This document shows, piece after piece, positions 25,636 through 36,100 of a stretch of 64,000 bases of DNA (positions within the stretch are counted from its first letter, which is position 1; the number at the start of each line of letters is the position of its first letter). Location: the NCBI GenBank assembly GCA_023423695.1, contig JAFAFA010000006.1, forward strand, positions 62,001-126,000, read 5' to 3'. Under the pieces are notes generated by a model. It was not told the origin of the DNA. It saw only the letters and a program-made list of their open reading frames with translations, and did no database searches. The position numbers and the translations under genes are program-made. Source of the DNA: Pseudomonadota bacterium. GTDB taxonomy: Bacteria; Pseudomonadota; Alphaproteobacteria; Azospirillales; Azospirillaceae.

Positions 25636-26091
25636 TCAGCTGTGTGTTTCCTCGCTTCTGCGGTCCCGACGCGCCCCTTGGTCGCCGGAGCGCCTGTCAT
25701 TCGCCTGGAATGACCGCTCGACGGTTGCCGACGCCTGATCGGCGATGGTGCGGGAAACGCTCTGCGCCTGCTCCACCATGGCGGATGCCTCATCAGACCA
25801 ACGCTTCATGCGGTCCGCCATCCAGTCGTTCCACAGCGAGGATCGTTCCGCTGCATCCTCGATCCTTCCCATCCGCTCCACAGTGGACAGTGCCGACCGG
25901 ATATCGTCCTGCCGGTGCTCAAGCCAGTTCCGGCTCAGGTTCTCGAAACCATCAAACAGGTTGGACTGCATTCGCAGGATCGCTTCCGTCCGTTGAAGAA
26001 AGGTGTTTTGAACAAGGTTGCTGGAGGTCCACGCCGAAAACTCGTTCACCAATCGGGGGGCTGCATGTGTGCGTGGCGCTTGGCTCTTCAT
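25636..26091 (-). CDS. Phasin-like helical protein
   Basis: This 151-residue amphipathic helical protein starts at ATG 26091. The central part (LVQNTFLQRTEAILRMQSNL, WLEHRQDDIRSALSTVERM, WSDEASAMVEQAQSVSRTI) has the heptad-like spacing and Gln/Ala/Met content of PHA granule-associated phasins, and the C-terminus is basic and disordered. Phasins coat polyhydroxyalkanoate granules. The presence of a PHA synthase at 41647 in the same island supports the call, although similarity is weak. It is the first gene of a three-gene minus-strand unit whose promoter carries the divergent box at 26176. Confidence 0.65.
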   Translation of the reverse strand: MKSQAPRTHAAPRLVNEFSAWTSSNLVQNTFLQRTEAILRMQSNLFDGFENLSRNWLEHRQDDIRSALSTVERMGRIEDAAERSSLWNDWMADRMKRWSDEASAMVEQAQSVSRTIADQASATVERSFQANDRRSGDQGARRDRRSEETHS

Positions 26092-26175
26092 CGACAGTCC
26101 TCCTCAATCAACCGATTTTTCCGCCGCCTCACCGGGTTTTCCGAGAGGTATACAAGGGGGGAACTTCGTCTCCAC

Positions 26176-26189
26176 TTAATCCAGGTTAA
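26176..26189. promoter_or_regulatory. Variant FNR-like box TTAAT-CCAG-GTTAA with symmetrical -10 elements
   Basis: This divergent dyad lies between the phasin-like (minus, start 26091) and protease (plus, start 26295) genes. A TATACT hexamer at 26215-26220 on the plus strand and TATACC at 26152-26147 on the minus strand have centres 35 and 33 bp from the dyad centre. That is the distance expected if the regulator binds near -41.5 (class II activation) in both directions. Confidence 0.72.
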
Positions 26190-26294
26190 TGGCGTTCTGG
26201 CGCATTGGGACGGGTATACTTCCTTTGAAAGGCTCGGCCGCCCGGACGCGGGGACGCGGCAGGATTGCGGCGTCACCTGACAGGGGCAGAGCGC

Positions 26295-27122
26295 ATGCTT
26301 CGACACACCGGAATCAGGATCGTCAGTCTGGTCCGACACTCGGCAATCGCTCTGGCGATGGTCATGAGCATCAGCGCCTGCGCGCTCGACAGGGCCGAAA
26401 ACCCGAAGGATGACACGGCCACGGAAGCCATGCCCACTTTGGCCCCCATGCTGGAACGGGTGCTTCCGGGTGTGGTCAGCATTGCCGTAAGCGGCCAGTT
26501 GTCGGCAGAGGAGATCCGGTTGCTCCGCGATCCCGAATTCCGCCGCATGTTCGGCCTGCCCAAGCGCGTGCAGCCGGAGGAGCGTCGCTTTCTCGTGCAA
26601 GGCTCCGGCATCGTCATCGATGCGGCCAACGGCACCATCGTCACCACCCATCACCTCGTCGACGGAGCCGAGGACATAACCATCACGTTGGCGGACGCGC
26701 GGCAGCTGTCCGGCCGGATGATCGGCTCCGACGTGGTCAGCGACATCGCGGTGATACAGGTGGAGGCACGCGATCTCGTCGCGGTGCCGCTGGGGGATTC
26801 CGATGCCCTGCGGGTTGGCGATTATGTGGTGGCGATCGGAAATCCGTTCGGCCTCGCCCAGACCGCGACGCTGGGGATCGTCAGCGGCATCGGGGCGAGG
26901 AACCCTGCCGAACCCGAGGGTCCCTTCATCCAGACCGACGCCGCGATCAATCCAGGCAACTCGGGTGGAGCCCTGGTGAATTTCAGGGGAGAGTTGGTCG
27001 GGATCAACGACAGTCTGATTGGATCAGCCGTCAGCAACAGCGGCATCGGCTTCGCCATTCCGGTCAGCCGGGCAAAGCAGTCCGTCGACCACCTCCTCGG
27101 CCATGGCCCCTCCCGGCCCTGA
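26295..27122 (+). CDS. DegP-type trypsin-like serine protease, lipoprotein, no PDZ domain
   Basis: This 275-residue protein starts at ATG 26295 with AGGGG at 26282-26286. The signal segment ends in SISACAL, a lipobox, so the mature protein is probably lipid-anchored. The catalytic triad is recognisable: His in IVTTHHLVDGAED, Asp in VVSDIAVIQVEA, and Ser in INPGNSGGALVNF. The S1-site segment GIGFAIPVSRAK follows, and the protein then ends, so both PDZ domains of classical DegP/DegS are missing. It probably degrades or protects envelope proteins under stress. It shares the divergent box at 26176 with the phasin-like operon. Confidence 0.88.
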   Translation: MLRHTGIRIVSLVRHSAIALAMVMSISACALDRAENPKDDTATEAMPTLAPMLERVLPGVVSIAVSGQLSAEEIRLLRDPEFRRMFGLPKRVQPEERRFLVQGSGIVIDAANGTIVTTHHLVDGAEDITITLADARQLSGRMIGSDVVSDIAVIQVEARDLVAVPLGDSDALRVGDYVVAIGNPFGLAQTATLGIVSGIGARNPAEPEGPFIQTDAAINPGNSGGALVNFRGELVGINDSLIGSAVSNSGIGFAIPVSRAKQSVDHLLGHGPSRP

Positions 27123-27126
27123 AAAA

Positions 27127-27160
27127 GCAGGTATTTTCTCACCTGCCCGCTTTTGTTTCC
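27127..27160 (+). terminator. Putative rho-independent terminator after the protease gene
   Basis: A GCAGGT-N8-ACCTGC hairpin (27127-27146) is followed by CCGC and the T-rich run TTTTGTTT. It lies 5 bp past the protease stop codon. The stem is short, so strength is uncertain. Confidence 0.5.
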
Positions 27161-27230
27161 ACCTATTGCAGTCAGTTTCAGCATTTCACGCGGCGTGCCC
27201 CCGATGAAACGCCTCCCACGTTAATCCAGA

Positions 27231-27244
27231 TAAAGTCGGTCGGT
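27231..27244. promoter_or_regulatory. Variant FNR-like box TTAAT-CCAG-ATAAA
   Basis: This dyad is centred 59 bp before the hsp20 ATG at 27296. A GCTAAA hexamer at 27265-27270 lies 30 bp downstream of the centre and is the best -10 candidate. Confidence 0.68.
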
Positions 27245-27295
27245 CCCGCCGGATGCTAAAGCCATGGCGTCACCAGGGTAATCCAGGAGGATGCC

Positions 27296-27856
27296 ATGAC
27301 CATGACCGATACAAACGCCAGCGAGAAGCCGAAGCAGGAACTCGCGGGCACCGGTTTGGCCGCAAGGCAAGTCGCCGAGCACAATCGCCACCCGCTGTTC
27401 GCCTTGCGCGACGAGTTCGACCGCCTGTTCGATGAGGCGTCGTCCATGCTGCGCTTTCCGTGGAGCCGACGCCCCATGTTCAGTTTGGAGCCGTTGCTGC
27501 GCAGCGAAGCCGATCTGGAGGCAATCGTCCCGCCGGCCGAGGTGGACGAGCGCGAGACCGAGTACCGGGTCACGCTGGAAATTCCCGGTATGGACGAGAA
27601 GGACGCCGAGGTCAGCCTCCAGGACGACGTCCTGACGATCAAGGCCGAGAAAAAGGAGGAGAAGGAAGAGAAGGGCAAGAACCGCTACTTCTCCGAACGC
27701 CGTTATGGCATGTGCGCGCGGTCCTTCCGGCTGCCGGCCAATGTGAATGCGGACGGCATTACCGCCACCGTCAAGAACGGCGTGCTCACCATCGTGCTGC
27801 CGAAGACAGAGCCGAGCAAGCCCAGCAAGCGCAACATCGAGATCGCCAAGCTTTAG
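27296..27856 (+). CDS. Small heat-shock protein Hsp20 family
   Basis: This 186-residue protein starts at ATG 27296 behind CAGGAGG. After an N-terminal arm (residues 1-80, with HPLFALRDEFDRLFDEAS) comes the alpha-crystallin domain: EYRVTLEIPGMDEKDAEVSL, then DDVLTIKAEKKEEKEE, and RSFRLPANVNADGITATV with the conserved KNGVLTIVLPK end strand. The C-terminal RNIEIAKL contains the I-x-I anchor used in oligomer assembly. It is an ATP-independent holdase. The unit is monocistronic, under the box at 27231. Confidence 0.93.
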   Translation: MTMTDTNASEKPKQELAGTGLAARQVAEHNRHPLFALRDEFDRLFDEASSMLRFPWSRRPMFSLEPLLRSEADLEAIVPPAEVDERETEYRVTLEIPGMDEKDAEVSLQDDVLTIKAEKKEEKEEKGKNRYFSERRYGMCARSFRLPANVNADGITATVKNGVLTIVLPKTEPSKPSKRNIEIAKL

Positions 27857-27879
27857 GCGGCTGCGGCGATTGGAAGACC

Positions 27880-27916
27880 GGCATCGCCGACGGACGATCC
27901 CGCCGCCGGCGATGCC
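27880..27916. terminator. Inverted repeat between convergent hsp20 and P-type ATPase genes
   Basis: GGCATCGCCG (27880-27889) and CGGCGATGCC (27907-27916) form a perfect 10-bp stem with a 17-nt loop, placed exactly between the two convergent stop codons. There is no clear T-run on either side, so a bidirectional terminator role is plausible but not certain. Confidence 0.4.
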
Positions 27917-27919
27917 ATG

Positions 27920-30481
27920 TCATTCCCCCTTCCTCATCGGGTTTGGCCGTCCGAACCGGCGGTAAAACAGGCGCTTGATCCCTTCTGCCAGAAACAGATA
28001 GGCAATGACGGCCACTGCCAGGAATGCAAAATAGGCGGGCGGCAATGGCACGAAGCCGAACAACGGTCCGAGCGGACTCAGCGGCAGGGCCGCCCCAAGC
28101 AGCACCATCCCCACCGACAAGGTCGCAAGGAGCGGGTGCGGCCTGCTGTCCAGGGGGGATCTCCGTGTCCGGATGATGAGAATGATCAGCACCTGGGTCG
28201 CCAGCAATTCGACGAACCAGCCGGTCTGGAAAAGCGCCTCCCCGGCGCCGAACATGGTCAGCAGGACGTAGAAGGTGAGGAAGTCGAACAGGGAGCTCAC
28301 CGGCCCCAGGACCAGCATGAAGCGGTGGATCAGCACCATGTTCCAGCGGACCGGTCGGGTGATGGTTTCCGGATCGACGCGGTCGAAGGGAATGCCGATC
28401 TCCGAGGCGTCGTAGAGCAGGTTGTTCAGCAGCACCTGGATCGGCAGCATCGGCAGGAAGGGCAGGACCAGCGCCGCGCCCGCCATGCTCAGCATGTTCC
28501 CGAAGTTCGAGCTGCTGCCCATCAGGATGTATTTCGTGACGTTCTCGACCGTGCGGCGGCCTTCCATCACGCCGCCATGGATCACGGACAGGTCATGCTC
28601 CAGCAGGATCAGGCTCGCCGCATCCTTGGCCACATCGGCAGCGGCGTCGACGGAGATGCCGACGTCGGCGGCGTGCAGCGCCGCCGCGTCGTTGATGCCG
28701 TCGCCGAGAAATCCGACGGCGTGGCCGCGCTGCTTCAGCGCCAGCAGCACCCGCTGTTTCTGCGGCGGCGAGAGCCGGCAGAACACGTTGACCGTGGCGA
28801 GCCGAACGCGCAAGGCCTCCTCGCTCATCCCCCGCATCTCGTCGCCATTGATCAGCCCGGTCACGGCAAGGCCCAACTCGCGGCAGACATGGCGGGTCAC
28901 ACGCTCGTTGTCCCCGGTCAGGATCTTGACGATGACCCCGGCCTGCGCCAGCGCGTGCAAAGCCGCCGCCGCATCGGCCTTGGGCGGGTCGAGAAAGGCT
29001 GCGAAGCCGGCGAAGACCAGTTCGGTTTCGTCCGTGACCCGCGCCTCCCTCTGCTCCGGGCCGACCACACGCGATGCGATGGCAAGAACCCGAAAGCCGT
29101 CCTCACCCAGTTTTTCGAACAGATCCTGGACCCGTTTCCTGGCCTCGGCATCGAAGATGCGCGGCTCTCCCTGATCATCCGGTTGGTAATGGCTGGAGAG
29201 GCTCAATACGTCCTCCGGCGCCCCTTTCACAATCAGCCGGTGCTCGCCGCCGCGTTCCAGCAGCACGGAGACGCGCCGGCGCTCGAAATCGAAGGGCACC
29301 TCGTCGAACTTGCGCCAATCGACCGTGTCCGGCTGCCCATGGTCCAGGATCGCGTCGTCCAGCGGGCTGCGGATCCCGCTTTCGAAATGGCTGTTGAGCC
29401 AGGCCAGCCGGAACACCTCCTCGTTGTCCCGCCCCTGGACGTCGATGTGCCTGACCAGCTGGATGCGCGCCTCGGTCAGGGTGCCTGTCTTGTCCGTGCA
29501 CAGGACGTCCATGGCCCCGAGATTGTGCAGCGCCGTCAGCCGCTTGACGATCACCTTGCGCTCGGCAAGCCGCAGGGCGCCGCGGGCGAGGGTCACCGTC
29601 ACGACCATCGGCAGCAGTTCCGGCGTCAGCCCGACCGCAAGGGCGACCGCGAACATCAGGGACTCGAGCCAGGGCCTGTGGAACAGCACGTTCGCGAGCA
29701 GAACGAACAGCACCAGGAACACCGTGACCCGCAGGATCAGCAGACCGAAGTGACGCACGCCGATCTCGAAATCGGTGGGCGGCGGGGGCGCGGTCAGGCT
29801 GTGGGCCATGCCGCCGAGCAGGGTGGCGCTGCCGGTCCGCAGGACCACTGCCCGCCCCGTCCCGCTGATGACCGAGGTTCCCATGAACAGCGTATTGGTC
29901 GCCCCACCGGGATCGACCGCACGCGGCAGGTCGGCCGCCCGCTTTTCCACGGGATAGGGTTCGCCGGTCAGCAGCGCTTGGTTCACGAAGAGATCGCGCG
30001 CCTCGATCAGCCGCCCATCCGCCGGCACGAGGTCGCCGGCGACGAGACGCACGACATCGCCCGGAACCAGCCGCTCGACCGGCAACTCGCATTCCCGGCC
30101 GTCGCGCAGCACCTTGGCCCGCAGCGCGACGGAGCGGCGAAGATCGTCGATCGTGGTGTTGGCGCGAAGCTCCTGCACGAAGTCGAGAACGACGCTGACC
30201 AGGACGATGACTACGACGATGGCGAAGCTGTAAAGATCGCCGGCCGCCGCCGAGAAGCCGCTGGCCAGAAGCAGAATGATCAGGAGAGGGTTGTGCAGGC
30301 GATCGAGGAACTGAAGCCACAGCGGCCGTCGCCGTACGGCCGAAAAGTCGTTCGCCCCGCAGCGGGCCAGCCGTGCCGCCGCGTCGCCCTCACCCAGCCC
30401 GTCCGCCGTGCTGCCGATCTCACCCAGAAGCGAGGCAAGCGGCCGGCTGGCCAGGGCAACGCTGTCGAGCCCGTTCTCCAT
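27920..30481 (-). CDS. MgtA-type P-type ATPase (Mg2+ transport family)
   Basis: This 853-residue membrane pump starts at ATG 30481. It has the N-terminal actuator preceded by hydrophobic pair PLLIILLLASGFSAAAG, the TGEPYPVEK actuator loop, and the phosphorylation site VLCTDKTGTLTEARI. The hinge is GDGINDAAALHAADVGISV, and six C-terminal membrane segments follow the MgtA/type IIIB plan. The length fits MgtA. The expected substrate is Mg2+ or a related divalent ion, although several lxa-like loci carry this gene without tested specificity. It is convergent with hsp20. The nearest variant FNR box (30777) is about 300 bp upstream, beyond a short candidate leader at 30526-30615. Confidence 0.88.
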   Translation of the reverse strand: MENGLDSVALASRPLASLLGEIGSTADGLGEGDAAARLARCGANDFSAVRRRPLWLQFLDRLHNPLLIILLLASGFSAAAGDLYSFAIVVVIVLVSVVLDFVQELRANTTIDDLRRSVALRAKVLRDGRECELPVERLVPGDVVRLVAGDLVPADGRLIEARDLFVNQALLTGEPYPVEKRAADLPRAVDPGGATNTLFMGTSVISGTGRAVVLRTGSATLLGGMAHSLTAPPPPTDFEIGVRHFGLLILRVTVFLVLFVLLANVLFHRPWLESLMFAVALAVGLTPELLPMVVTVTLARGALRLAERKVIVKRLTALHNLGAMDVLCTDKTGTLTEARIQLVRHIDVQGRDNEEVFRLAWLNSHFESGIRSPLDDAILDHGQPDTVDWRKFDEVPFDFERRRVSVLLERGGEHRLIVKGAPEDVLSLSSHYQPDDQGEPRIFDAEARKRVQDLFEKLGEDGFRVLAIASRVVGPEQREARVTDETELVFAGFAAFLDPPKADAAAALHALAQAGVIVKILTGDNERVTRHVCRELGLAVTGLINGDEMRGMSEEALRVRLATVNVFCRLSPPQKQRVLLALKQRGHAVGFLGDGINDAAALHAADVGISVDAAADVAKDAASLILLEHDLSVIHGGVMEGRRTVENVTKYILMGSSSNFGNMLSMAGAALVLPFLPMLPIQVLLNNLLYDASEIGIPFDRVDPETITRPVRWNMVLIHRFMLVLGPVSSLFDFLTFYVLLTMFGAGEALFQTGWFVELLATQVLIILIIRTRRSPLDSRPHPLLATLSVGMVLLGAALPLSPLGPLFGFVPLPPAYFAFLAVAVIAYLFLAEGIKRLFYRRFGRPNPMRKGE

Positions 30482-30525
30482 GGTCCCTGTCTCCCAACCG
30501 GAAGCATCGCGGCATCCTGCTCACC

Positions 30526-30615
30526 TCATCTCGCAGGGCTTCCATCGGCGGGAAACGGAGACGGAGCCGCAGATTGCTGGGGACCGGCAACGCCTTTCGG
30601 CTCGACTCTTTCCAT
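30526..30615 (-). CDS. Candidate 29-residue small protein or leader upstream of the P-type ATPase
   Basis: On the minus strand a near-perfect ribosome-binding site (GATGAGGAGG) stands 5 nt before an ATG at 30615. The reading frame encodes MERVEPKGVAGPQQSAAPSP and nine more residues, then stops 44 bp before the ATPase start. It is polar and Pro-rich with no membrane segment, unlike the MgtR peptide. A Pro-containing leader in front of an mgtA-type gene is reminiscent of MgtL in Salmonella, where translation of a leader controls mgtA. Here the likeness is in position only. No family is recognised, and it could be chance. Confidence 0.35.
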   Translation of the reverse strand: MERVEPKGVAGPQQSAAPSPFPADGSPAR

Positions 30616-30776
30616 CCAAACCTCCTCATCCTGTCTGATCGACTTTGTGCAGAGCGGCCAAACATCCACAGATCGGGCAATCATGAAAACGCTCGGCCGG
30701 CATGCCGCCTGACGCCCGTCGACATGGAGGCCCTTGCTTCTCCGAGACATCAAAGCAGTGAATTTTCCGGCGGTTC

Positions 30777-30790
30777 CTAACCTGGGTTAA
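30777..30790. promoter_or_regulatory. Variant FNR-like box CTAAC-CTGG-GTTAA
   Basis: This dyad is centred 104 bp before the ATG of the acyl-CoA synthetase gene at 30887, the head of the pyruvate dehydrogenase operon. A TACCAT hexamer at 30813-30818 is 32 bp downstream of the centre. The region is divergent with the ATPase side, but the distance to that gene is about 300 bp. Confidence 0.65.
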
Positions 30791-30886
30791 GCCCGCCCCT
30801 TGGGCACAGCCGTACCATGCCGCGTGATACCCGCCAGGATCGGCGCCAGTTCGCCGGACGGTGCGCGTTTGGGACGAGGTGCGCCC

Positions 30887-32640
<1,754 letters not shown>

Positions 32641-32644
<4 letters not shown>

Positions 32645-33648
32645 CCGAACAGTCTCCGGCGCCTCATACGAAGCCGCGCCTGACCCGCGAGCATCTGCTT
32701 GGCCTGCTGCGGCAGATGGTGCGCATCCGCCGCTTCGAGGAACGGTGCGGCGAACTGTACCAGCAGGAAAAGATCCGCGGATTCCTTCACCTGTATATCG
32801 GCGAGGAGGCGGTGGCCGCCGGGGTGATGGCGTGCCTGCATCCCGACGACGCCGTCGTCGCCACCTACCGCGAACATGGGCACGCCATCCTGCGCGGCGT
32901 TCCCATGACAGCCGTCATGGCCGAGATGTTCGGAAAGGCCGAGGGATGCAGCCGCGGGCGCGGCGGATCGATGCATCTGTTCGACGCAGGCGCCCGCTTC
33001 TTCGGCGGCAACGCCATCGTCGCCGGCGGCTTGCCTCTGGCGGTGGGCATGGCGCTGGCCGACCGCATGCGTGGCCGGCCGCAGGTCACCGCGTGCTTCT
33101 TCGGCGACGGCGCCGTCGCCGAGGGGGAGTTCCACGAAAGCCTGAACCTCGCCGCGCTGTGGAAACTGCCGGTCCTGTTCGTCTGCGAAAACAACCTCTA
33201 CGCCATGGGCACGCGCCTCGACCGGGCGCAGTCGCAGACCGACCTGCACCTCAAGGCCGCCGTCTATCAGGTCGCGTCGGAGACCGTGGACGGCATGGAC
33301 GTCGTCGCCGTGGAGGCGGCGGCGCGGCGCATGACCGATGCGATACGCGACGGCGCCGGGCCGCAGTTCCTCGAATGCCGGACATACCGTTTCCGCGCCC
33401 ATTCCATGTTCGACCCGCAGCTCTACCGCGACAAGGCGGAGGTCGAGGATTGGAAGCGTCACGACCCCATCGCCCGGCTGGCCGGCTGGATGCGGGACAC
33501 CGGCATGCTGCACGACGCCGATCTCCCCGCCATCGAACGGGACGCCGAAGCGGAAATCGAGGCGGCGGTCGCGTTCGCCGAGGCCGGACAATGGGAGCCG
33601 GTCGAGGATCTTACGAAAAACGTCTATACCCGCGAGGAGCACCCATGA
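32641..33648 (+). CDS. pdhA: Pyruvate dehydrogenase E1 component, alpha subunit
   Basis: This 335-residue subunit starts at ATG 32641 in a 4-bp overlap with the synthetase gene. The thiamine diphosphate site is GDGAVAEGEFHESLNLAALW with the closing CENN. GFLHLYIGEEAVAAGV, the TYREHGHAI segment and GRGGSMH are the other E1-alpha landmarks. The regulatory loop region YRFRAHSMFDPQLYR is of the pyruvate/acetoin type rather than branched-chain. It decarboxylates pyruvate together with the next gene product. It is a separate copy from any housekeeping pdh operon, which is not in this window, and lies in the low-oxygen island. Confidence 0.9.
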
Positions 33649-34655
33649 CCGATGCGGACACCAGCGTCGCGGCCGCCAGCCGCACGATCACCTACCGCGA
33701 TGCCCTGCGCGAGGCCCATCGCGAGGCGCTGCAACGCGACGAGCGGGTCTTCCTGATGGGCGAGGATGTCGGGTGCTACGGCGGATGCTACGCCGTAAGC
33801 AAAGGACTTTACGACGAGTTCGGACCGGACCGCATCCGGGATACGCCGCTGTCGGAGTCCACATTCGTCGGCGCCGGCATCGGCGCCGCGCTGAACGGCA
33901 TGCGTCCGATCGTCGAAATCATGACCGTCAACTTCAGCCTGCTGGCGCTCGACCAGATCGTCAACAACGCAGCGACGCTCCGCCATATGTCCGGCGGGCA
34001 GGTGAACGTGCCGGTGGTCTTCCGCATTCCGACCGGGGCAGGACGGCAGCTCGCGGCGCAGCATTCGCACAGTCTGGAGGGCTGGTACGCCCATGTGCCG
34101 GGCCTGCGGGTGGTTGCGCCGGCCACCCTGGAGGACGCGCGCGGCATGCTGTGGACGGCACTGCAGGATCCCGATCCGGTGGTGATGTTCGAGCATGTGA
34201 TGCTCTACAACATGGAAGGCACCCTGGATGCCGCGGCCGGTCCGGTCGACATCGACCGCGCGGTGGTTCGCCGGGCCGGCAGGGACGTGACGCTGATCAC
34301 CTATGGCGGAAGCCTGTTCAAGACGCTCGCCGCCGCGGAAGCCCTGGCAGCCGACAACGTGTCGGCAGAGGTGGTGGATCTGCGCAGCCTGCGGCCGCTC
34401 GATGCCGAAACCGTGCTTGCCTCGGTCGCCCGCACCCGCCGGGCGGTGATCGTCGACGAAGGCTGGCGGACCGGCGGCTTCGCCGCGGAGGTCAGCGCCC
34501 GCATCATGGAGGGGGCCTTCTGGTCGCTCGACGCGCCGGTGGCGCGGGTCTGCACGGCCGAGGTGCCGATCCCATACCCCCGGCATCTGGAGCAGGCGGC
34601 GCTTCCGCAACCGGCCGCCATCGTGGCGGCGGTCAAGGCGCTGATGGGGGCGTGA
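33645..34655 (+). CDS. pdhB: Pyruvate dehydrogenase E1 component, beta subunit
   Basis: This 336-residue subunit overlaps pdhA by 4 bp. Typical E1-beta motifs are VFLMGEDVGCYGG, RIRDTPLSESTFVGAGIGAA, IVEIMTVNFSLLALDQIVNNAA, and the C-terminal transketolase segment VVDLRSLRPLDAETVLASV with RAVIVDEGWRTGGF. It lacks the N-terminal lipoyl domain seen on alphaproteobacterial housekeeping PdhB, which supports a different origin from the main complex. Its stop overlaps the next start by one base. Confidence 0.9.
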   Translation: MTDADTSVAAASRTITYRDALREAHREALQRDERVFLMGEDVGCYGGCYAVSKGLYDEFGPDRIRDTPLSESTFVGAGIGAALNGMRPIVEIMTVNFSLLALDQIVNNAATLRHMSGGQVNVPVVFRIPTGAGRQLAAQHSHSLEGWYAHVPGLRVVAPATLEDARGMLWTALQDPDPVVMFEHVMLYNMEGTLDAAAGPVDIDRAVVRRAGRDVTLITYGGSLFKTLAAAEALAADNVSAEVVDLRSLRPLDAETVLASVARTRRAVIVDEGWRTGGFAAEVSARIMEGAFWSLDAPVARVCTAEVPIPYPRHLEQAALPQPAAIVAAVKALMGA

Positions 34656-35821
34656 TGGGCATTTTCCGCATGCCGTCTCTGGGCGCCGACATGGAGGCGG
34701 GAATCCTGGTCGAGTGGCTCAAGCGCCCGGGCGATGCCGTTGCCCGCGGCGACATCGTCGCAGTGGTGGAAACGCAGAAGGGCGCCATCGAGGTCGAGAC
34801 CTTCGAGGCCGGCGTGATCGAACGGCTGCTCGTCACTCCCGGAACCACGGTTCCGGTCGGCACACCGCTCGCCCTGCTCACCGGAGCCGGCGAGACCGTC
34901 GTGCTGCCCAGCTTCGAGCCGCAGCCATTGGTGCCCCCTCCCCCGCCGATGCGGGCGCCGGTGCCGCTTCCGTCCCCTCCGGTCACGGCGGCGACCGCCC
35001 ATCCGCCGGCGTCGCCGGCGGCACGGCGGCTGGCGGACGAGCGCGGCATCGCCCTGACTGCCATTGCCGGCAGCGGGCCAGGAGGAGCGGTGCTTCTGGC
35101 CGACGTCGAGCGGGCCGCCGCCAAACCGTCCGCCGCCTCGCAGGCACGTGGGCTGGATGTGGTGCAAATGCGGCGGGCGATCGCTGCGGCCATGGCGCGC
35201 TCCAACCAGGACATTCCCCACTACTACCTGAGCACCACGGTGGCCCTGACCACGGCGAACGCCTGGCTCACGGACCGGAACACGGAGCGCCCGCCCGAAC
35301 AGCGGCTGCTCCTGGCGGCGCTGCAGCTGAAAGCCGTAGCACTGGCCTTGCGGCGCCTGCCCGAGTTCAACGGATACTGCATCGACGGGGCGTTCCGCCC
35401 TGCCGAGGGTATCCACATCGGCACCGCGGTGGCGATCCGCGGTGGCGGCCTCGTCGCGCCCGCGATCCACGACGCCGACCGGTTGACCGTGGATGAGGTG
35501 ATGTCAGGCCTGCGCGATGTGGTTGCCCGTGCACGCTCCGGGCGGCTGCGCAGCTCGGAACTGGCGGACTCCACCATCACGGTGACCAGCCTCGGCGACC
35601 GTGGCGTGGAGGGTGTGTTCGGCGTCATCTACCCGCCGCAGGTCGCCATCGTCGGCTTCGGCAAACCGGTCGAGCGGCCTTGGGTGGTGAATGGACACGT
35701 CGTTCCCTGCTCCGTGATGACGGCGACCCTCGCGGCCGATCACCGGGTCAGCGACGGCCATCGCGGCGCCCTTCTCCTTTCCGAAATCGACCGCCTGCTG
35801 CAGGAGCCGGGAGCCCTATGA
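34655..35821 (+). CDS. pdhC: Dihydrolipoamide acyltransferase (E2) of the pyruvate dehydrogenase complex
   Basis: This 388-residue protein is organised as one lipoyl domain (residues 1-80, lipoylated Lys42 in VVETQKGAIEVE) and a Pro-rich linker. An E3-binding domain follows around 115-150 (SPAARRLADERGIALTAIAG, SGPGGAVLLADVE). The catalytic domain comes last, ending in the active-site motif ADHRVSDGHRG. One detail differs: the usual D-K-A lipoyl box reads T-Q-K-G. No E3 (lipoamide dehydrogenase) gene is nearby, so the complex must share the housekeeping E3. It overlaps the acyl carrier protein gene by 4 bp. Confidence 0.9.
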   Translation: MGIFRMPSLGADMEAGILVEWLKRPGDAVARGDIVAVVETQKGAIEVETFEAGVIERLLVTPGTTVPVGTPLALLTGAGETVVLPSFEPQPLVPPPPPMRAPVPLPSPPVTAATAHPPASPAARRLADERGIALTAIAGSGPGGAVLLADVERAAAKPSAASQARGLDVVQMRRAIAAAMARSNQDIPHYYLSTTVALTTANAWLTDRNTERPPEQRLLLAALQLKAVALALRRLPEFNGYCIDGAFRPAEGIHIGTAVAIRGGGLVAPAIHDADRLTVDEVMSGLRDVVARARSGRLRSSELADSTITVTSLGDRGVEGVFGVIYPPQVAIVGFGKPVERPWVVNGHVVPCSVMTATLAADHRVSDGHRGALLLSEIDRLLQEPGAL

Positions 35822-36081
35822 CCCCTGACGACATCAAACGCGTGGTGCTGGAGGAGCTGAGCAACATCGCCCCCGAGGCCGACCTCTCCCGTCTCGATCC
35901 GGCGGCCGACCTTCGGGAGGCGTTGGACATCGACTCCATGGATCACCTGAACTTCGTGACGGCACTGCACAGCCAGCTGGGCGTCGCAATCCCCGAGGTC
36001 GATTATCCGCGGCTGATCACGCTCGATGGGGCGGTCGCCTATCTCATGGCCGATCCGGCCATTGCGGCAAAAACACCATGA
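35818..36081 (+). CDS. Acyl carrier protein
   Basis: This 87-residue protein starts at ATG 35818 overlapping the E2 stop. The phosphopantetheine attachment site is DIDSMDHLNF with Ser40. Flanking helices match the ACP/PCP fold (DDIKRVVLEELSNIAPEADL and ALHSQLGVAIPEVDYPRL). It is not in a fatty-acid synthesis operon but translationally coupled to a pyruvate dehydrogenase E2. It could accept an acyl group derived from acetyl-CoA or the neighbouring acyl-CoA synthetase; the partner enzyme is unknown. Confidence 0.85.
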   Translation: MTPDDIKRVVLEELSNIAPEADLSRLDPAADLREALDIDSMDHLNFVTALHSQLGVAIPEVDYPRLITLDGAVAYLMADPAIAAKTP

Positions 36082-36100
36082 AACAGGGTGCGATGATCCC

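Noticed and set aside
27917..30712. A 931-residue open frame on the plus strand
   Set aside because: It is antisense to the P-type ATPase, has no family motifs and is rich in Gln/His/Asp, which is typical of the reverse frame of a GC-rich gene.
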